From Micrococcales bacterium (GTDB taxonomy: Bacteria; Actinomycetota; Actinomycetes; Actinomycetales; Microbacteriaceae): a DNA stretch of 37,852 nt. This document shows, piece by piece, positions 1 to 11,686 of the stretch. The number at the start of each line of letters is the position of its first letter. Position 1 is the first letter of the stretch. The stretch lies in NCBI GenBank assembly GCA_947489235.1, contig CANLDE010000006.1, forward strand, positions 1-37,852, given 5' to 3'. Position numbers and translations under genes: made by a program. The notes beneath the pieces were generated by a model, which worked only from the letters and a program-made list of their open reading frames with translations, had not been told where the DNA came from and ran no database searches.

Positions 1-873
1 TTACCTTTAGTTATCGCTCATAGAGGAGCTAGTGGCTACCGCCCAGAAAACACTCTTGCTTCGTTTGAATTAGGAATTCTTCAAGGTGCCGATGGCATTG
101 AACTTGATGTTGTAAACACTAAAGATTCGAAACTTATAATCCGCCATGAGAACATCTTGAGCCAAACGACCAATATTCAACAGCTAGAAAGATTTGCCAA
201 CCTAAAAAGAGCAGGCATGCTCGAAGAGGAAATGCACTCTGATTGGTATTCCGAGGATCTAACTCTGGAGGAAATCAAATCAATTCGAGCAATAGAAAGA
301 GTTCCTGACCTTCGGCCAGGTAGTGCAATCTTTGATGGTGAATTTGAAATCCCTACTTTAGGCGAAGTCTTAGATTGTGAGTTTCTAGCCAACAAGATTC
401 TTGTGGTTGAAATCAAAAGTGGAAGTCACCTTTCCGTTCTTAGCGAAAACATTGGCAGGCTAACCGCCCAAGCAATTGTTTCCTCGCGAGCAATTGGAAA
501 CAATGTCCAGCTCTATGTGGAATCTTTCGACCATGAATTGCTGCTTCAAACCAAAGCTGAATTTCAAAAAGCGGGCATTCAAGCCAAGTACTTCTTTGCC
601 ATAGATTCGACCAAAATAGTCGAAGTCGACCTTGCTAGCCTGGCCAAAGTGTTTGATGGTTTATCAATTGCAACCCACATGCTGCTCTCAAAAGATACCT
701 GGGTATCGAGTTGCCATGGACTAGGGCTGCAGGTCTGGGTTTACACAGCAAGAGCCGAGAAGGCAACCACCACCATCGAGGCTTATTACGAGGAGCTAAT
801 TCAAACAGGGGTTGACGGGATATTTGCTGATCAGCCAGACCTTTTGCGGCGTGTGTTGAGCGAGCGTGGCTAA
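1..873 (+). CDS. Glycerophosphodiester phosphodiesterase family protein, 5'-truncated by window edge
   Basis: Frame 1 is open from base 1 (LPLVIAHRGASGYRPENTLASFELGILQGADGIELDVV...), upstream of the listed ORF start at 157. HRGASGYRPENT and GIELDV are GDPD hallmarks; the C-terminus has VWVYTAR...GVDGIFADQPDL. Confidence 0.93.
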   Translation, partial: LPLVIAHRGASGYRPENTLASFELGILQGADGIELDVVNTKDSKLIIRHENILSQTTNIQQLERFANLKRAGMLEEEMHSDWYSEDLTLEEIKSIRAIERVPDLRPGSAIFDGEFEIPTLGEVLDCEFLANKILVVEIKSGSHLSVLSENIGRLTAQAIVSSRAIGNNVQLYVESFDHELLLQTKAEFQKAGIQAKYFFAIDSTKIVEVDLASLAKVFDGLSIATHMLLSKDTWVSSCHGLGLQVWVYTARAEKATTTIEAYYEELIQTGVDGIFADQPDLLRRVLSERG

Positions 874-906
874 TCTGTCGGATGCGAGACCTAAAATTGC
901 TTAGTC

Positions 907-3186
907 ATGTCTTGGATTGAACCCACTAACTCATCAAGTTTGCTGGAAGGGCTAAACCCTCAGCAGGTAGAAGCTGTCCTATACAGAGGACCGGCTTTAC
1001 TTATCGTGGCTGGGGCTGGTTCTGGTAAAACCAAGGTCTTGACCCATCGCATAGCTCACTTACTTCAGCAGAGAGAAGCATGGCCTTCTCAGATCTTGGC
1101 CATTACCTTCACCAATAAGGCAGCTAGCGAAATGCGGGAGAGAGTCAAGCACCTAGTTGGCGATCCTGAGGGAATGTGGATTAGAACCTTTCACTCTGCT
1201 TGTTTACAGATCTTGAGACGTGAAGCAGAGCGCTTAGGCCATAACTCCAACTTCACTGTCTATGACACCGGTGATACTAGGGCTCTTATCAAGCGTTTGA
1301 TCAGAGCTGGTGGCCATGACATTGACAGCCTCAAAGCTCAGGTAGTTGCCTCTGTAATAAGCAAGGCTAAGAACGAATTACAAACTGCCGAAGATTTTGC
1401 AGCCAACATCGATACCAAGAATCCAAAGTCGCAGGCTATAGCCGAGATTTTTCTAGCCTATGAAGCAGAGAAGAAGCGTAATAACGCTTTTGACTTTGAT
1501 GATCTAATCGGTGAAACAGTTTTCCTGCTTAGAGCATTCCCAGAGGTGTCAGCAAACTATCAAAGAAAATTCAGACATGTTTTGGTTGATGAGTATCAAG
1601 ATACTAACCATGCCCAATATGCTCTTATTCGAGAACTAACTAAACAGCTTGATCCGCAATTCAATCAACCTGATGCAAAAACTGGGGAGCTCCTTGGCCC
1701 TGCATCTCTTACTGTGGTTGGTGACAGTGATCAATCCATTTACGCTTTCCGTGGAGCTGACATTAGAAACATTTCTGAATTCAGCAAAGACTTCAGAGGT
1801 GCTCACACCATCCTGCTTGAGCAGAACTATCGTTCAACTCAAAACATCCTGTCAGCAGCTAACGCTGTTATTTCTAAGAACTTCGATAGACCAGATAAGA
1901 ACCTCTGGACTGATGCTGGTGCTGGTGAAAAGATCATTCAGTTCACCGGAGTTGATGAAAGGCATGAAGCTGGTTTTATCGTTGACCAGATCCAAGAGCA
2001 CCACGGTGATGGCGTTGCTTACTCACAGATGGCAATTCTTTATAGAACTAACGCGCTGACACCAAGCATTGAAGCAGAGCTGAAGTCCCAAAGAGTTCCT
2101 TATGCGGTTATTGGTGGCTTGAAGTTCTTTGAGCGTAAAGAAATCAAAGATGCCCTTGCCTACCTAACCGCTGTCTCTAATGGTCGTAACGATGAAGCTG
2201 TGCGCAGAGTTATCAATGAGCCAGGTAGGGGTATTGGCGATAAGACTGAGCTAAAGATTGCTGAGCTGGCTAGAAGAAACGGTATTAGCTTCCGTGAGGC
2301 GCTAAGTTACACAAATGAACTAGGCCTAGGGCCTAAGTTGACAGAGGCTATTTCTAAGTTCGGTAACCTGTTGGATTCTCTTGAGCAAATGTCACACACC
2401 GCAAAGAATAGCGATGTGTTGATTGAAGCACTAGTGCGCTCTGGCTATAGATATGCACTTGAGATGAGTAGAGACCCTCAAGATGAGGCTCGGGTAGAAA
2501 ACCTTGATGCGTTTGTAGGTCAGGTAGTTGAGCATCAGTTACGTAATCCTGAGGCAACTCTTGCCGACTATTTAGCTGAGATTGCTCTGGCAGCAGCAGC
2601 CGATGAAATTGATGATGGCTCAGGTCAAGTGTCTTTGATGACATTACACACCGCCAAGGGCTTGGAATATCCGATTGTCTTTATCGCAGGCCTAGAGCAA
2701 GGCACCTTGCCACACATGAGATCTTTCGAAGAGATTGGTGGCTTGGCAGAAGAGCGCAGATTGTTCTATGTGGGAATCACCAGAGCTATGAAGTTGCTCT
2801 ACCTGACTATTGCTATGCAAAGAACGCTCTTTGGTCAATTGAACTCGACTATGCCCTCTAACTTCTTGCTTGATATCCCGGTTGATTTGGTAGATCAAAG
2901 AGGTGCTGAGCGAGAGACACCTCGCTACCAACCTCGAGCCGTTGGCGGAACAGGCTACGACAGGCCGGTCAAAGAGAAGAAGGCTTGGAATAACGAGATC
3001 ACCACGATTAGAAATAATGAAGGTTTGGTGCTCTCTGTCGGGGACAGAGTGAAGCACGATGCCTTTGGCCAAGGAACAGTAATTGAGACAACTGGCGAAG
3101 GAGCAAGGCAAACAGCTGAGATTAGATTTGAAAAGGTTGGCACTAAGCGCTTGATGGTGCGTGTAGCACCTATCGAGAGGCTCTAA
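907..3186 (+). CDS. pcrA: ATP-dependent DNA helicase, UvrD/PcrA family
   Basis: LNPQQVEAV (Q motif), AGAGSGKTKVL (Walker A), VDEYQDTN, GDSDQSIYAFRGAD, LEQNYRST, MTLHTAKGLEYP, EERRLFYVGITRA: full set of SF1A UvrD motifs. Confidence 0.96.
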   Translation: MSWIEPTNSSSLLEGLNPQQVEAVLYRGPALLIVAGAGSGKTKVLTHRIAHLLQQREAWPSQILAITFTNKAASEMRERVKHLVGDPEGMWIRTFHSACLQILRREAERLGHNSNFTVYDTGDTRALIKRLIRAGGHDIDSLKAQVVASVISKAKNELQTAEDFAANIDTKNPKSQAIAEIFLAYEAEKKRNNAFDFDDLIGETVFLLRAFPEVSANYQRKFRHVLVDEYQDTNHAQYALIRELTKQLDPQFNQPDAKTGELLGPASLTVVGDSDQSIYAFRGADIRNISEFSKDFRGAHTILLEQNYRSTQNILSAANAVISKNFDRPDKNLWTDAGAGEKIIQFTGVDERHEAGFIVDQIQEHHGDGVAYSQMAILYRTNALTPSIEAELKSQRVPYAVIGGLKFFERKEIKDALAYLTAVSNGRNDEAVRRVINEPGRGIGDKTELKIAELARRNGISFREALSYTNELGLGPKLTEAISKFGNLLDSLEQMSHTAKNSDVLIEALVRSGYRYALEMSRDPQDEARVENLDAFVGQVVEHQLRNPEATLADYLAEIALAAAADEIDDGSGQVSLMTLHTAKGLEYPIVFIAGLEQGTLPHMRSFEEIGGLAEERRLFYVGITRAMKLLYLTIAMQRTLFGQLNSTMPSNFLLDIPVDLVDQRGAERETPRYQPRAVGGTGYDRPVKEKKAWNNEITTIRNNEGLVLSVGDRVKHDAFGQGTVIETTGEGARQTAEIRFEKVGTKRLMVRVAPIERL

Positions 3187-3196
3187 ACTGGACTCT

Positions 3197-3222
3197 GGCG
3201 CACGCTCTTCAGTGCCCTTTTT
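3197..3222 (+). terminator. Candidate intrinsic terminator after pcrA
   Basis: GGCGCACgctcttcaGTGCC followed by CTTTTT. The stem is short and has a bulged G. Confidence 0.4.
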
Positions 3223-3238
3223 GTGAATGGAATCATAA

Positions 3239-4396
3239 GTGGATTTATTTGAATATCAGGCCCGAGACATGTTCGAGGCACACGGAGTCCCAGTTCTAAA
3301 GGGGCTAATCGCAGATACCCCAGAAGAGGCAGCAGAAGCAGCCGCCAAGATTGGCGGCACTGTTGTTGTTAAGGCTCAGGTTAAAGCTGGTGGTCGAGGC
3401 AAAGCCGGTGGAGTAAAACTAGCTCACAATCCTGAAGAGGCAAGAGTTGCTGCTGAGGCAATCTTGAAATTGACCATCAAGGATCTTCCGGTCAACCGAG
3501 TTATGATCGCTGAAGGTGCCCAGATTGATAAGGAGTATTACTTCTCTGTCTTGCTCGATAGAAGTAATAGAACATTCCTATCTCTTTGCAGTGTTGAAGG
3601 TGGAATGGAAATTGAGCAGCTAGCCGAAGAGCGTCCGGAAGCCCTAGCCAAGATTGCTATTGATGCAATCCAGGGAATTGATTTAGCTAAGGCACTTGAG
3701 ATTGCTAAGGCCGGTGGTTTCAGTGATGAGATTGCTGCCAAGGTCGCTCCAGTATTTGTGAAACTATACGATGTCTTTGTTAAGGAAGATGCAACTCTGG
3801 TTGAAGTAAACCCTCTAATTCTTTCTAAGTCAGGCGAGATCATCGCACTTGATGGCAAGGTCTCGCTAGATGACAACGCTGAGTTCCGTCACCAGAGAGA
3901 GTCAATGGAGCGTGACCAGCTTGATCCTCTAGAGACTAAGGCTAAAGAATCAGATTTGAACTACGTCAAGTTAGATGGTGAAGTTGGAATCATTGGTAAC
4001 GGTGCTGGCCTTGTTATGTCAACACTTGACGTTGTTGCTTACGCAGGTGAAAAGCACGGTGGTGTAAAGCCAGCTAACTTCCTAGATATTGGTGGTGGAG
4101 CTTCTGCTGAAGTCATGGCCGCAGGTCTAGATGTAATTCTTGGTGACCCACAGGTCAAGAGTGTATTCGTAAACGTATTCGGTGGAATCACAGCTTGTGA
4201 TGCTGTTGCTAATGGAATTGTTGGAGCACTTGCAACTCTAGGTTCATCAGCCACTAAGCCACTGGTTGTTCGCCTTGACGGTAACAACGTTGTTGAAGGC
4301 CGTAAAATTCTGGCTGATGCAAATCACCCACTGGTAACTGTTGTTGACACTATGGATGAAGCTGCTGACAAAGCTGCTGAACTCGCTAACCGCTAA
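3239..4396 (+). CDS. sucC: Succinyl-CoA synthetase (ADP-forming) beta subunit
   Basis: [23 protein letters not shown]-terminus (GTG start), [38 protein letters not shown]. Confidence 0.97.
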   Translation: MDLFEYQARDMFEAHGVPVLKGLIADTPEEAAEAAAKIGGTVVVKAQVKAGGRGKAGGVKLAHNPEEARVAAEAILKLTIKDLPVNRVMIAEGAQIDKEYYFSVLLDRSNRTFLSLCSVEGGMEIEQLAEERPEALAKIAIDAIQGIDLAKALEIAKAGGFSDEIAAKVAPVFVKLYDVFVKEDATLVEVNPLILSKSGEIIALDGKVSLDDNAEFRHQRESMERDQLDPLETKAKESDLNYVKLDGEVGIIGNGAGLVMSTLDVVAYAGEKHGGVKPANFLDIGGGASAEVMAAGLDVILGDPQVKSVFVNVFGGITACDAVANGIVGALATLGSSATKPLVVRLDGNNVVEGRKILADANHPLVTVVDTMDEAADKAAELANR

Positions 4397-4410
4397 AGAG
4401 AGATTTATAA

Positions 4411-5298
4411 ATGTCTATTTTTCTAGATAAGAACAGCTTGATAATTGTTCAAGGTATGACCGGTTCTGAAGGTATGAAGCACACCAGAAGAATGCTTAAG
4501 GGTGGATCAAACATCGTTGGTGGTGTGAACCCTAAGAAAGCAGGAGAGTCTGTTGATGTTGATGGAACTATGCTGCCTGTGTTCGGTACTGTCGCTGATG
4601 CAATGGCAGCAACAGGTGCAAATGTTTCTGTAATCTTTGTTCCACCTGCTTTTGCTAAGTCGGCTGTCATGGAAGCAATTGATGCAGGTATAGGTCTTGC
4701 TGTTGTGATCACTGAAGGTATTCCAGTTCACGACTCAGCTAGCTTCTGGGCATACAGCGTATCGAAGGGCAACAAGACCAGAATTATTGGCCCTAACTGC
4801 CCAGGAATTATCAGCCCAGGAAAATCCAATGCCGGTATTACGCCATCAGACATCTCAGGTCCTGGTCCAATTGGTCTAGTCAGTAAGTCGGGTACCTTGA
4901 CTTACCAGATGATGTTCGAGCTTAGAGACATCGGTATTTCAACTGCTATCGGTATTGGTGGAGACCCAGTTATTGGAACAACTCACATAGATGCTCTTGC
5001 AGCTTTTGAAGCAGATCCAGAAACTAAGGCAATTGTTCTTATCGGTGAAATTGGTGGAGACAGCGAAGAGAAAGCTGCTGCATACATCAAGGACAACGTA
5101 ACTAAGCCGGTTGTTGCATATGTTGCTGGATTTACTGCTCCTGAAGGTAAGACCATGGGTCACGCCGGTGCAATTGTTTCAGGTTCTGCTGGAACTGCTC
5201 AGGCCAAAAAAGAAGCATTCGAAAAAGTCGGTGTGAAGGTCGGCAAGACTCCTAGTGAGACTGCAGCCTTGATGCGCGGTGTTATCGCTAGCCTTTAG
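4411..5298 (+). CDS. sucD: Succinyl-CoA synthetase alpha subunit
   Basis: [52 protein letters not shown] (catalytic His). Confidence 0.97.
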   Translation: MSIFLDKNSLIIVQGMTGSEGMKHTRRMLKGGSNIVGGVNPKKAGESVDVDGTMLPVFGTVADAMAATGANVSVIFVPPAFAKSAVMEAIDAGIGLAVVITEGIPVHDSASFWAYSVSKGNKTRIIGPNCPGIISPGKSNAGITPSDISGPGPIGLVSKSGTLTYQMMFELRDIGISTAIGIGGDPVIGTTHIDALAAFEADPETKAIVLIGEIGGDSEEKAAAYIKDNVTKPVVAYVAGFTAPEGKTMGHAGAIVSGSAGTAQAKKEAFEKVGVKVGKTPSETAALMRGVIASL

Positions 5299-5301
5299 TT
5301 C

Positions 5302-6567
5302 ATGCGTATAAGGGCATTTTCTAGAGGAGCACTAGGGGCAGCTTATGTTGTTTCCCTAGGCTTTGTGAGCATATTTGCCCTAAATCTAGCCGTATGGCTT
5401 TTCGAGCAAGCCCAAGGTTCAACATTTCAGAGTGTCCTTCAAGATACTTCTCGCACTTGGCTCAGTGTTCATGGAGTGCCATTGCACTTTAGAGCAAGCA
5501 AGCTTGGCTCACTTAAAGTCCCGGCATACATCTTTGATCTCATTCCATTAGGTTTCTCAATACTTATTGGCTGGGCTATGTATAGATCAGGTAGAAAACT
5601 AAGTGGTGAAAAGTTTCTAGGGTTTAGCTGGATTGGTGCCATAGTTGCGTATTTACTTGTCGCAGTATTTTTGACCAGCACAAGCGTGAGCAAGACAATC
5701 TATGTAATCCAATGGCAGGGTGTATTTATCCCAACTGCGCTTTTTGCCGCGTTACTGATTACTGGATCTGTTATAGGTAATCCAATACTCTTTGAAGACT
5801 CAGAACCGAGTAATCTTCGAGACCGTTTTAGAAATTTCTTTATAGACCTTGCTAAAAAACTGCCTTGGGCCCTAAAACCTCTGGTTGGTCCAGCTCTTCG
5901 TGCTGGCACCGGTGTGGTTGCGGCAATGAGTGCGGTAAGTGCAATTCTGATTTCTGTGATGCTGACTCTGAACTGGATTGAGATTGTGAAATTATCTCAA
6001 TCCCTTCAACTAACTTTCCTTGGAACTCTGGCTGTAAGTGCAGGTCAGCTTTCTTTGATGCCTAACCTAATTGCCTTAGGTAATTCCTGGTTGACAGGTG
6101 TCGGCTTTGCAGTTGGCCAAGGCTCACAGGTGAGTCCTTTGGTAACAGAGCTAGGACCACTGCCAGCAATCCCCATGCTTGCCGCTCTTCCTGTTTCCAG
6201 CGGCAGCTTGGGTGTCTTATTCATTCTTGTTCCGCTGTTGGCTGCCTTCTTTGCAACCCTTTTAGTTAAGTCCCATACAGCAGAACTTAGGTTCAACTAT
6301 TCCTCGGCCACCACTGCGGCCATTTCGCTTGGTCTGGCTATTGGTTTGGTAGCAGCTGTAGAAATGTGGATACTAGCTGACTTTGCTAGTGGCTCCATTG
6401 GACCTGGGCGGATGGGCTTGGTTGGCGCTAACCCATGGGTTGTTGCTGGAGTTACTTTTGTTGAGGTCAGTGTTGCTGCTATCTTGGCCGCTTTCTTCAG
6501 TGCTCGGCCAGACGAGGCTGATGCAGAGCTCATCAGGAAAAACGCGAGCGGTAAAATAAGAACATGA
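5302..6567 (+). CDS. Polytopic membrane protein, DUF6350-like
   Basis: 421 aa, highly hydrophobic with many TM segments. It sits between sucD and purN, a common actinobacterial arrangement. Family assignment is from context and overall character, not a search. Confidence 0.75.
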   Translation: MRIRAFSRGALGAAYVVSLGFVSIFALNLAVWLFEQAQGSTFQSVLQDTSRTWLSVHGVPLHFRASKLGSLKVPAYIFDLIPLGFSILIGWAMYRSGRKLSGEKFLGFSWIGAIVAYLLVAVFLTSTSVSKTIYVIQWQGVFIPTALFAALLITGSVIGNPILFEDSEPSNLRDRFRNFFIDLAKKLPWALKPLVGPALRAGTGVVAAMSAVSAILISVMLTLNWIEIVKLSQSLQLTFLGTLAVSAGQLSLMPNLIALGNSWLTGVGFAVGQGSQVSPLVTELGPLPAIPMLAALPVSSGSLGVLFILVPLLAAFFATLLVKSHTAELRFNYSSATTAAISLGLAIGLVAAVEMWILADFASGSIGPGRMGLVGANPWVVAGVTFVEVSVAAILAAFFSARPDEADAELIRKNASGKIRT

Positions 6568-7148
6568 TATCTGTTGTCGTACTCATCTCAGGCAGCGGAT
6601 CTAACCTATTATCCCTATTGCAGAAAAGCGAGAACCCACTTTATCCGGCCAAGATTGTTGCTGTTGGCTCTGACTGCGATGCTCCCGGTTTAGAACATGC
6701 TGAGCTCTATGAGGTTGACACTTTTGTTGTGCATCCTTCGCAATTTAGTTCCAGAGAAGACTGGGCAAAGACCCTGCTAGCTAATGTATTACATCATCAA
6801 CCAGATTTAGTTGTGCTTGCTGGATTTATGAAAATACTTCCAGCTAGTTTTGTCTCAGCGCTCAAGGGCAAACTAATCAACATCCACCCAAGCCTGTTGC
6901 CTGAATTCAAAGGTGCTCACGCTGTTAGAGATGCACTGGCCAATGGTGCTAGCAAGACTGGAGTGAGCATCCACTTCGTGGATGAAGGTGTTGATACCGG
7001 TGAGATCATTGTGCAAAGCGAAGTGTTAGTTGAACCAGGGGATACCGAACACAGTCTTCATGTAAGAATCAAAACAGTAGAACATGAGCTACTTGCGCAA
7101 ACCATCGAAAAGATAGCCCACAAACACCTTCCAGTAGCAAAACTATAG
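6564..7148 (+). CDS. purN: Phosphoribosylglycinamide formyltransferase (GART)
   Basis: [62 protein letters not shown]. Start overlaps the upstream stop as ATGA. Confidence 0.96.
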   Translation: MISVVVLISGSGSNLLSLLQKSENPLYPAKIVAVGSDCDAPGLEHAELYEVDTFVVHPSQFSSREDWAKTLLANVLHHQPDLVVLAGFMKILPASFVSALKGKLINIHPSLLPEFKGAHAVRDALANGASKTGVSIHFVDEGVDTGEIIVQSEVLVEPGDTEHSLHVRIKTVEHELLAQTIEKIAHKHLPVAKL

Positions 7149-7162
7149 AGTTAGGGACAACC

Positions 7163-8809
7163 TTGTCAGCACAGAACGAATACACCCCAGCGGATTACCG
7201 TCACCGTGATCGGGTTGCTATCAAGCGTGCTCTACTTTCTGTAAGCGATAAGACTGGATTAGTTGAATTGGCAACTGCTTTATCTCAGGCAGGTGTAGCA
7301 CTTGTTTCAACCGGGTCAACAGCAAGCACCATTAGATCTGCGGGCCTTGCAGTTACCGAGGTAGCTGAAGTAACCGGCTTTGCTGAAGCATTGGATGGGC
7401 GAGTAAAGACCCTGCATCCGAAAATTCATGGCGGCCTTCTAGCCGATATGCGACTAGTCAATCACGAGGAGCAATTGCGTGAACTGGAGATTGAACCTTT
7501 TGAATTAGTGGTTGTGAACCTATACCCATTTGCCAGCACTGTGGCATCAGGAGCCAAAGGTGATGCTGTAGTTGACCAGATTGATATTGGTGGGCCTGCG
7601 ATGGTTAGGGCATCGGCTAAGAATTATGCGAATGTAGCAATCGTGGTTGATCCAAGTAAATACTCAGAGATCATTGCAAGCCTTGAAGCCGGTGGAACTC
7701 TACTTGCGCAAAGAAGAGAACTAGCTGCACTAGCTTTCACACACACCTCAAGGTATGACACAGCTGTTGCCAGTTGGTTTGCAGATGAGGTAGAGGCTGC
7801 ACTACCTAACCAAAGTAACAAAACTGTTTTGAAGAACCCTGGTTTCCCTCAGGTAGTTGATCTAGAAGCAGATCTACTCAGCGTTCTTCGCTACGGAGAG
7901 AACTCGCATCAAGCAGCTGCCATATATAGAAACAGCAGCCCACTAGCTGTTTCAGGTATTGCTCAAGCAAAACTACATAACGGCAAAGAGATGTCTTATA
8001 ACAACTATGTTGATGCCGATGCTGCGGTTAGAACGGCCTATGACTTTGATGAACCAGCGGTAGCAATCATCAAGCACGCTAATCCTTGCGGAATAGCGAT
8101 AGCACCTAGTGGTGCTGAAGATCCGATTGCTGCTGCTCACTCTGCGGCATTCCTCTGTGATCCTGTTAGCGCCTACGGTGGTGTGGTTGCTGCCAATAGA
8201 ACTGTAACTATGGCTATGGCTTTGAACCTTATAGATGTGTTCACCGAAGTGCTTATCGCTCCAGGTTTTGAACTAGAGGCACTTCGCTTGCTTATTGACC
8301 GTAAGAAGAACCTAAGAATTTTAGAACTACCTAAAAACTACAGTCGTGAAACACATGAACTAAGACAAATATCTGGTGGATTACTGGTTCAAGAAGCAGA
8401 TAGTTTCCTAAACTTCTCAACTACAAATTGGAAGCTTGTAAGTGGTGCTAAACCAGATGAGAAAACTATGGCTGATCTTGCATTTGCTTGGCGTGCGGTT
8501 AGAGCAGTTAAATCCAATGCAATCTTGCTCGCTAAAGATGGCTCATCCATTGGTATTGGAATGGGTCAGGTGAACAGAGTTGATTCTTGTAAGTTGGCAG
8601 TTACTAGGGGAGACCTGCGAGTTAATGGATCGGTTGCCGCAAGCGATGCCTTCTTCCCATTTGCTGATGGGCTAGAGGTTTTGATAAAAGCAGGAGTGAA
8701 GGCAGTAGTTCAGCCTGGTGGCTCAGTTAAAGATGAAGAAGTTATTGCAGCCGCTAAGGAAGCTAAGCTCACCATGTTCTTTACCGGTGAGCGTCACTTC
8801 TATCACTAG
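7163..8809 (+). CDS. purH: Bifunctional AICAR transformylase/IMP cyclohydrolase
   Basis: [78 protein letters not shown]-terminus. TTG start. Confidence 0.97.
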   Translation: MSAQNEYTPADYRHRDRVAIKRALLSVSDKTGLVELATALSQAGVALVSTGSTASTIRSAGLAVTEVAEVTGFAEALDGRVKTLHPKIHGGLLADMRLVNHEEQLRELEIEPFELVVVNLYPFASTVASGAKGDAVVDQIDIGGPAMVRASAKNYANVAIVVDPSKYSEIIASLEAGGTLLAQRRELAALAFTHTSRYDTAVASWFADEVEAALPNQSNKTVLKNPGFPQVVDLEADLLSVLRYGENSHQAAAIYRNSSPLAVSGIAQAKLHNGKEMSYNNYVDADAAVRTAYDFDEPAVAIIKHANPCGIAIAPSGAEDPIAAAHSAAFLCDPVSAYGGVVAANRTVTMAMALNLIDVFTEVLIAPGFELEALRLLIDRKKNLRILELPKNYSRETHELRQISGGLLVQEADSFLNFSTTNWKLVSGAKPDEKTMADLAFAWRAVRAVKSNAILLAKDGSSIGIGMGQVNRVDSCKLAVTRGDLRVNGSVAASDAFFPFADGLEVLIKAGVKAVVQPGGSVKDEEVIAAAKEAKLTMFFTGERHFYH

Positions 8810-9762
8810 AGATTAGAGATATCTGCTTGCTTCGCTCTTACTGCTTCGGCAGCAACCTTTAGAGCATCAAGTTCTTGCGCATCAAGTGGTGTTTCAACAA
8901 TCTGCTTGATTCCACCCTTACCTAGCTTTGCTTCAACTCCTAGGTAAACACCTGAGATACCAAACTCACCATCAACCCATGCACATACAGGGAAGACAGC
9001 TCCGCTATCTTCTTGCACTGCCTTTGCCATGCGAGCAACCGCTGCACTAGGTGCATAGTATGCAGAACCGGTCTTTAGTAAAGCCACGATCTCTGCTCCA
9101 CCGTTACGGGTTTTATCAACTAGTTCAGCTACCTTGTCAGCACCTAGAACTTCAACAATTGGCTTACCGTTCACTGTTGAAACTGAAGGAACTGGAACCA
9201 TGGTCTCACCGTGGGAACCAAGAGTAAGGGTCTTGACATCTGCAATGTGCGCACCTGTTGCTTCAGCAACAAAGTTAGTGAAACGAGCGGTGTCAAGAAT
9301 TCCAGCCTGACCGATAACTCTTTCCTTAGGGAAACCTGATGCTTTTTGAGCTAGAGCAGTCATTTCATCTAGTGGGTTTGAAACTACAATAATTACAGCA
9401 TTTGGAGCATGCTTCGCGATGTTCTTTGCTACCCCTCCAACGATGCCGGCGTTTACTTCTAGAAGATCCATGCGGCTCATACCAGGCTTGCGCGGAAGAC
9501 CTGCGGTAATGATCACAATGTCGCTGTCAGCGATGGCTTCATAGCCTGTGCCATCAGCTTGGGTGCTAGCGCCAACAACCTTGGTCTCAAAGCCCTCAAT
9601 TGAGCGAGACTGGTTTATATCTAGGGCAACTCCCTCAGGCTTGCCTTCGAGGATGTCGGTTAGAACGACAGTGTCGAAAATGTCGTATTCAGCTAGACGC
9701 TGGGCTGTGGTGGTTCCGTAGAAACCTGAGCCAATTACTGAGACTTTACCGTGGCGGGCCAT
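8806..9762 (-). CDS. mdh: Malate dehydrogenase (LDH/MDH family)
   Basis: [70 protein letters not shown]. Confidence 0.95.
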   Translation of the reverse strand: MARHGKVSVIGSGFYGTTTAQRLAEYDIFDTVVLTDILEGKPEGVALDINQSRSIEGFETKVVGASTQADGTGYEAIADSDIVIITAGLPRKPGMSRMDLLEVNAGIVGGVAKNIAKHAPNAVIIVVSNPLDEMTALAQKASGFPKERVIGQAGILDTARFTNFVAEATGAHIADVKTLTLGSHGETMVPVPSVSTVNGKPIVEVLGADKVAELVDKTRNGGAEIVALLKTGSAYYAPSAAVARMAKAVQEDSGAVFPVCAWVDGEFGISGVYLGVEAKLGKGGIKQIVETPLDAQELDALKVAAEAVRAKQADISNL

Positions 9763-9907
9763 GATGCATTTGCTCCTTGTGGGATGAATGAGGGTGTTGA
9801 AAAGGTATATTTCAATGTATAGCCTACAACTTTAGATAGACTGAAAGGCTTTGCTAAGGCATCTGCGAAACTTGCGGATTTAGGCCCACTTTTGAGATTT
9901 AGGTTTT

Positions 9908-11686
9908 TTGGACATGAAGAAATTAGGTACCGTTCGGACCTTGCTCCGAATATTCCCCTATGCCAAAAAGGCATTGCCGAGGATAGTTTTGGGCACAATT
10001 GCTGCTATCTCAGGGCACATGTTTGCCTTGGCAATCCCTGGATATCTGAGAAGCCTTTTTGACACTCTGGAAAACAACACCACATTCGACACCCTGCTAT
10101 TTGCAGTATTCGCGGTTCTAGGCATGGGTCTATTAGAAGCGGTGATGGTTCTGCTTCGTAGATGGCTGGTCTTGACTCCTGGCACACACGTTGAAGCGGG
10201 ACTCAGAAGAGCTCTTTATGCAAAGCTTCAAGATCTTGAAGTTGCTTTCCATGACAAATGGCCAAGCGGACAATTGCTCTCCCGTGCTTCTAGCGATTTG
10301 AGCATGATTAGACGATGGCTATCTTTTGGTCTTGTTCTTTTAGTAGCTAACCTATTCACCATTGTTGTTGGTTTTACTCTTCTGTTTTCATACAGCTGGA
10401 TACTTGCATCAGTTTTCTTCGTCGTCATGTCACCACTTTGGATTCTTGGCTTCAGATTCGAGAAGGAATACCACGTCACTGCGCGTTTGAGCCAAGATCA
10501 AGCTGGAGACCTTGCTACCTCTGTTGAGGAAAGCGTTCACGGCATTCGTGTTATCAAGGCTTTTGGTCGTGGATCATTCATGACAGAGAAGTTTGCCAAG
10601 GATGCTTTGAAGCTAAGAGGCACAGAGTTGAACAAGGCCAAGATGGAGGCAAACCTCTGGTTCTACTTCTCAACAATTCCTTCTATCGCAACTGCTATTT
10701 ATCTGCCTCTTGGTGTTTGGCAAATTGTTGAAGGAAACATGACAATTGGTCTTCTGCTTTCCTTCATCCTCACCACCCGTATTTTGCACTGGCCTATTGA
10801 CTCACTAGGTTTCCTTCTATCGATGACCATTGATGCTAGATCTGCAGTGGAGCGTTTCTTTGAAGTTATTGATACCAAGGTTGACATCACTGACCCTGAG
10901 CAGCCAAAGACCATCAAAGAACCAAAGGGTCGATTGGTCTTTGAAAATGTCAGCTTCAGATACGCAGATGCACCAGCTGAACAAACAGACTTGATTGACG
11001 GAGTTAATCTAGAAATCGAACCTGGTGAATCAGTTGCTCTAATTGGAATCACAGGTTCCGGTAAAACTTCGATTACTGCTTTGGCAACAAGGCTTTATGA
11101 GGTCACTGGTGGGTCAGTGAAACTAGATGGTGTTGACATCAGAGATCTATCTAGAGAAGAACTTAGATCTCATATCGCAATGGCGTTTGAAGACTCAACC
11201 CTGTTCAGTGACACTATTCGCAACAACGTGCTGCTTGGAAGACCTGGAAGCACAGAAGAAGATCTGGCTCAGGCCCTTGAAATTGCCCAAGCTGGTTTCG
11301 CTTACGATTTGCCTGATGGCTTAGATACCAAGATTGGCGAAGAGGGGCTATCGCTTTCAGGTGGTCAAAGACAACGTATTGCACTTGCAAGAGCGGTTGC
11401 CGCTAAACCTGCTGTTCTAGTGCTTGATGACCCGCTTTCAGCTCTAGATGTTGATACTGAAGCAATGGTTGAAGATGCTCTAAGAACGGTTCTAAAGGCA
11501 ACAACAGCTTTGATTGTTGCTCACCGTCCTTCAACTGTTCAACTAGCCGACAAGGTTGCACTCTTGCAGGATGGCAAGATTACTGCCTTCGGTAAACACA
11601 GCGATCTGATCGCCTCAAATGATCACTACAGATACGTGATTAGCAGCTTGGATGCCGCAGGAAAAATGATTGAGGTGAAGTACTAA
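9908..11686 (+). CDS. ABC exporter subunit (TMD-NBD fusion), half 1 of a predicted heterodimer
   Basis: N-terminal TMD plus [13 protein letters not shown] (Walker A), [26 protein letters not shown] (Asp at the usual catalytic Glu position), IVAHRPST. Start TTG 9908 or ATG 9914. Confidence 0.92.
   Translation: MDMKKLGTVRTLLRIFPYAKKALPRIVLGTIAAISGHMFALAIPGYLRSLFDTLENNTTFDTLLFAVFAVLGMGLLEAVMVLLRRWLVLTPGTHVEAGLRRALYAKLQDLEVAFHDKWPSGQLLSRASSDLSMIRRWLSFGLVLLVANLFTIVVGFTLLFSYSWILASVFFVVMSPLWILGFRFEKEYHVTARLSQDQAGDLATSVEESVHGIRVIKAFGRGSFMTEKFAKDALKLRGTELNKAKMEANLWFYFSTIPSIATAIYLPLGVWQIVEGNMTIGLLLSFILTTRILHWPIDSLGFLLSMTIDARSAVERFFEVIDTKVDITDPEQPKTIKEPKGRLVFENVSFRYADAPAEQTDLIDGVNLEIEPGESVALIGITGSGKTSITALATRLYEVTGGSVKLDGVDIRDLSREELRSHIAMAFEDSTLFSDTIRNNVLLGRPGSTEEDLAQALEIAQAGFAYDLPDGLDTKIGEEGLSLSGGQRQRIALARAVAAKPAVLVLDDPLSALDVDTEAMVEDALRTVLKATTALIVAHRPSTVQLADKVALLQDGKITAFGKHSDLIASNDHYRYVISSLDAAGKMIEVKY

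Noticed and set aside
2692-3111. 139-aa and other antisense ORFs (e.g. 2354-2644, 2955-3143) over pcrA
   Set aside because: Antisense shadow ORFs in a conserved helicase gene with no supporting start signals.
10699-11052. 117-aa antisense ORF in the ABC exporter gene, and 13653-13944 antisense ORFs in icd
   Set aside because: Opposite strongly conserved coding sequence; sequence looks like frame shadow.
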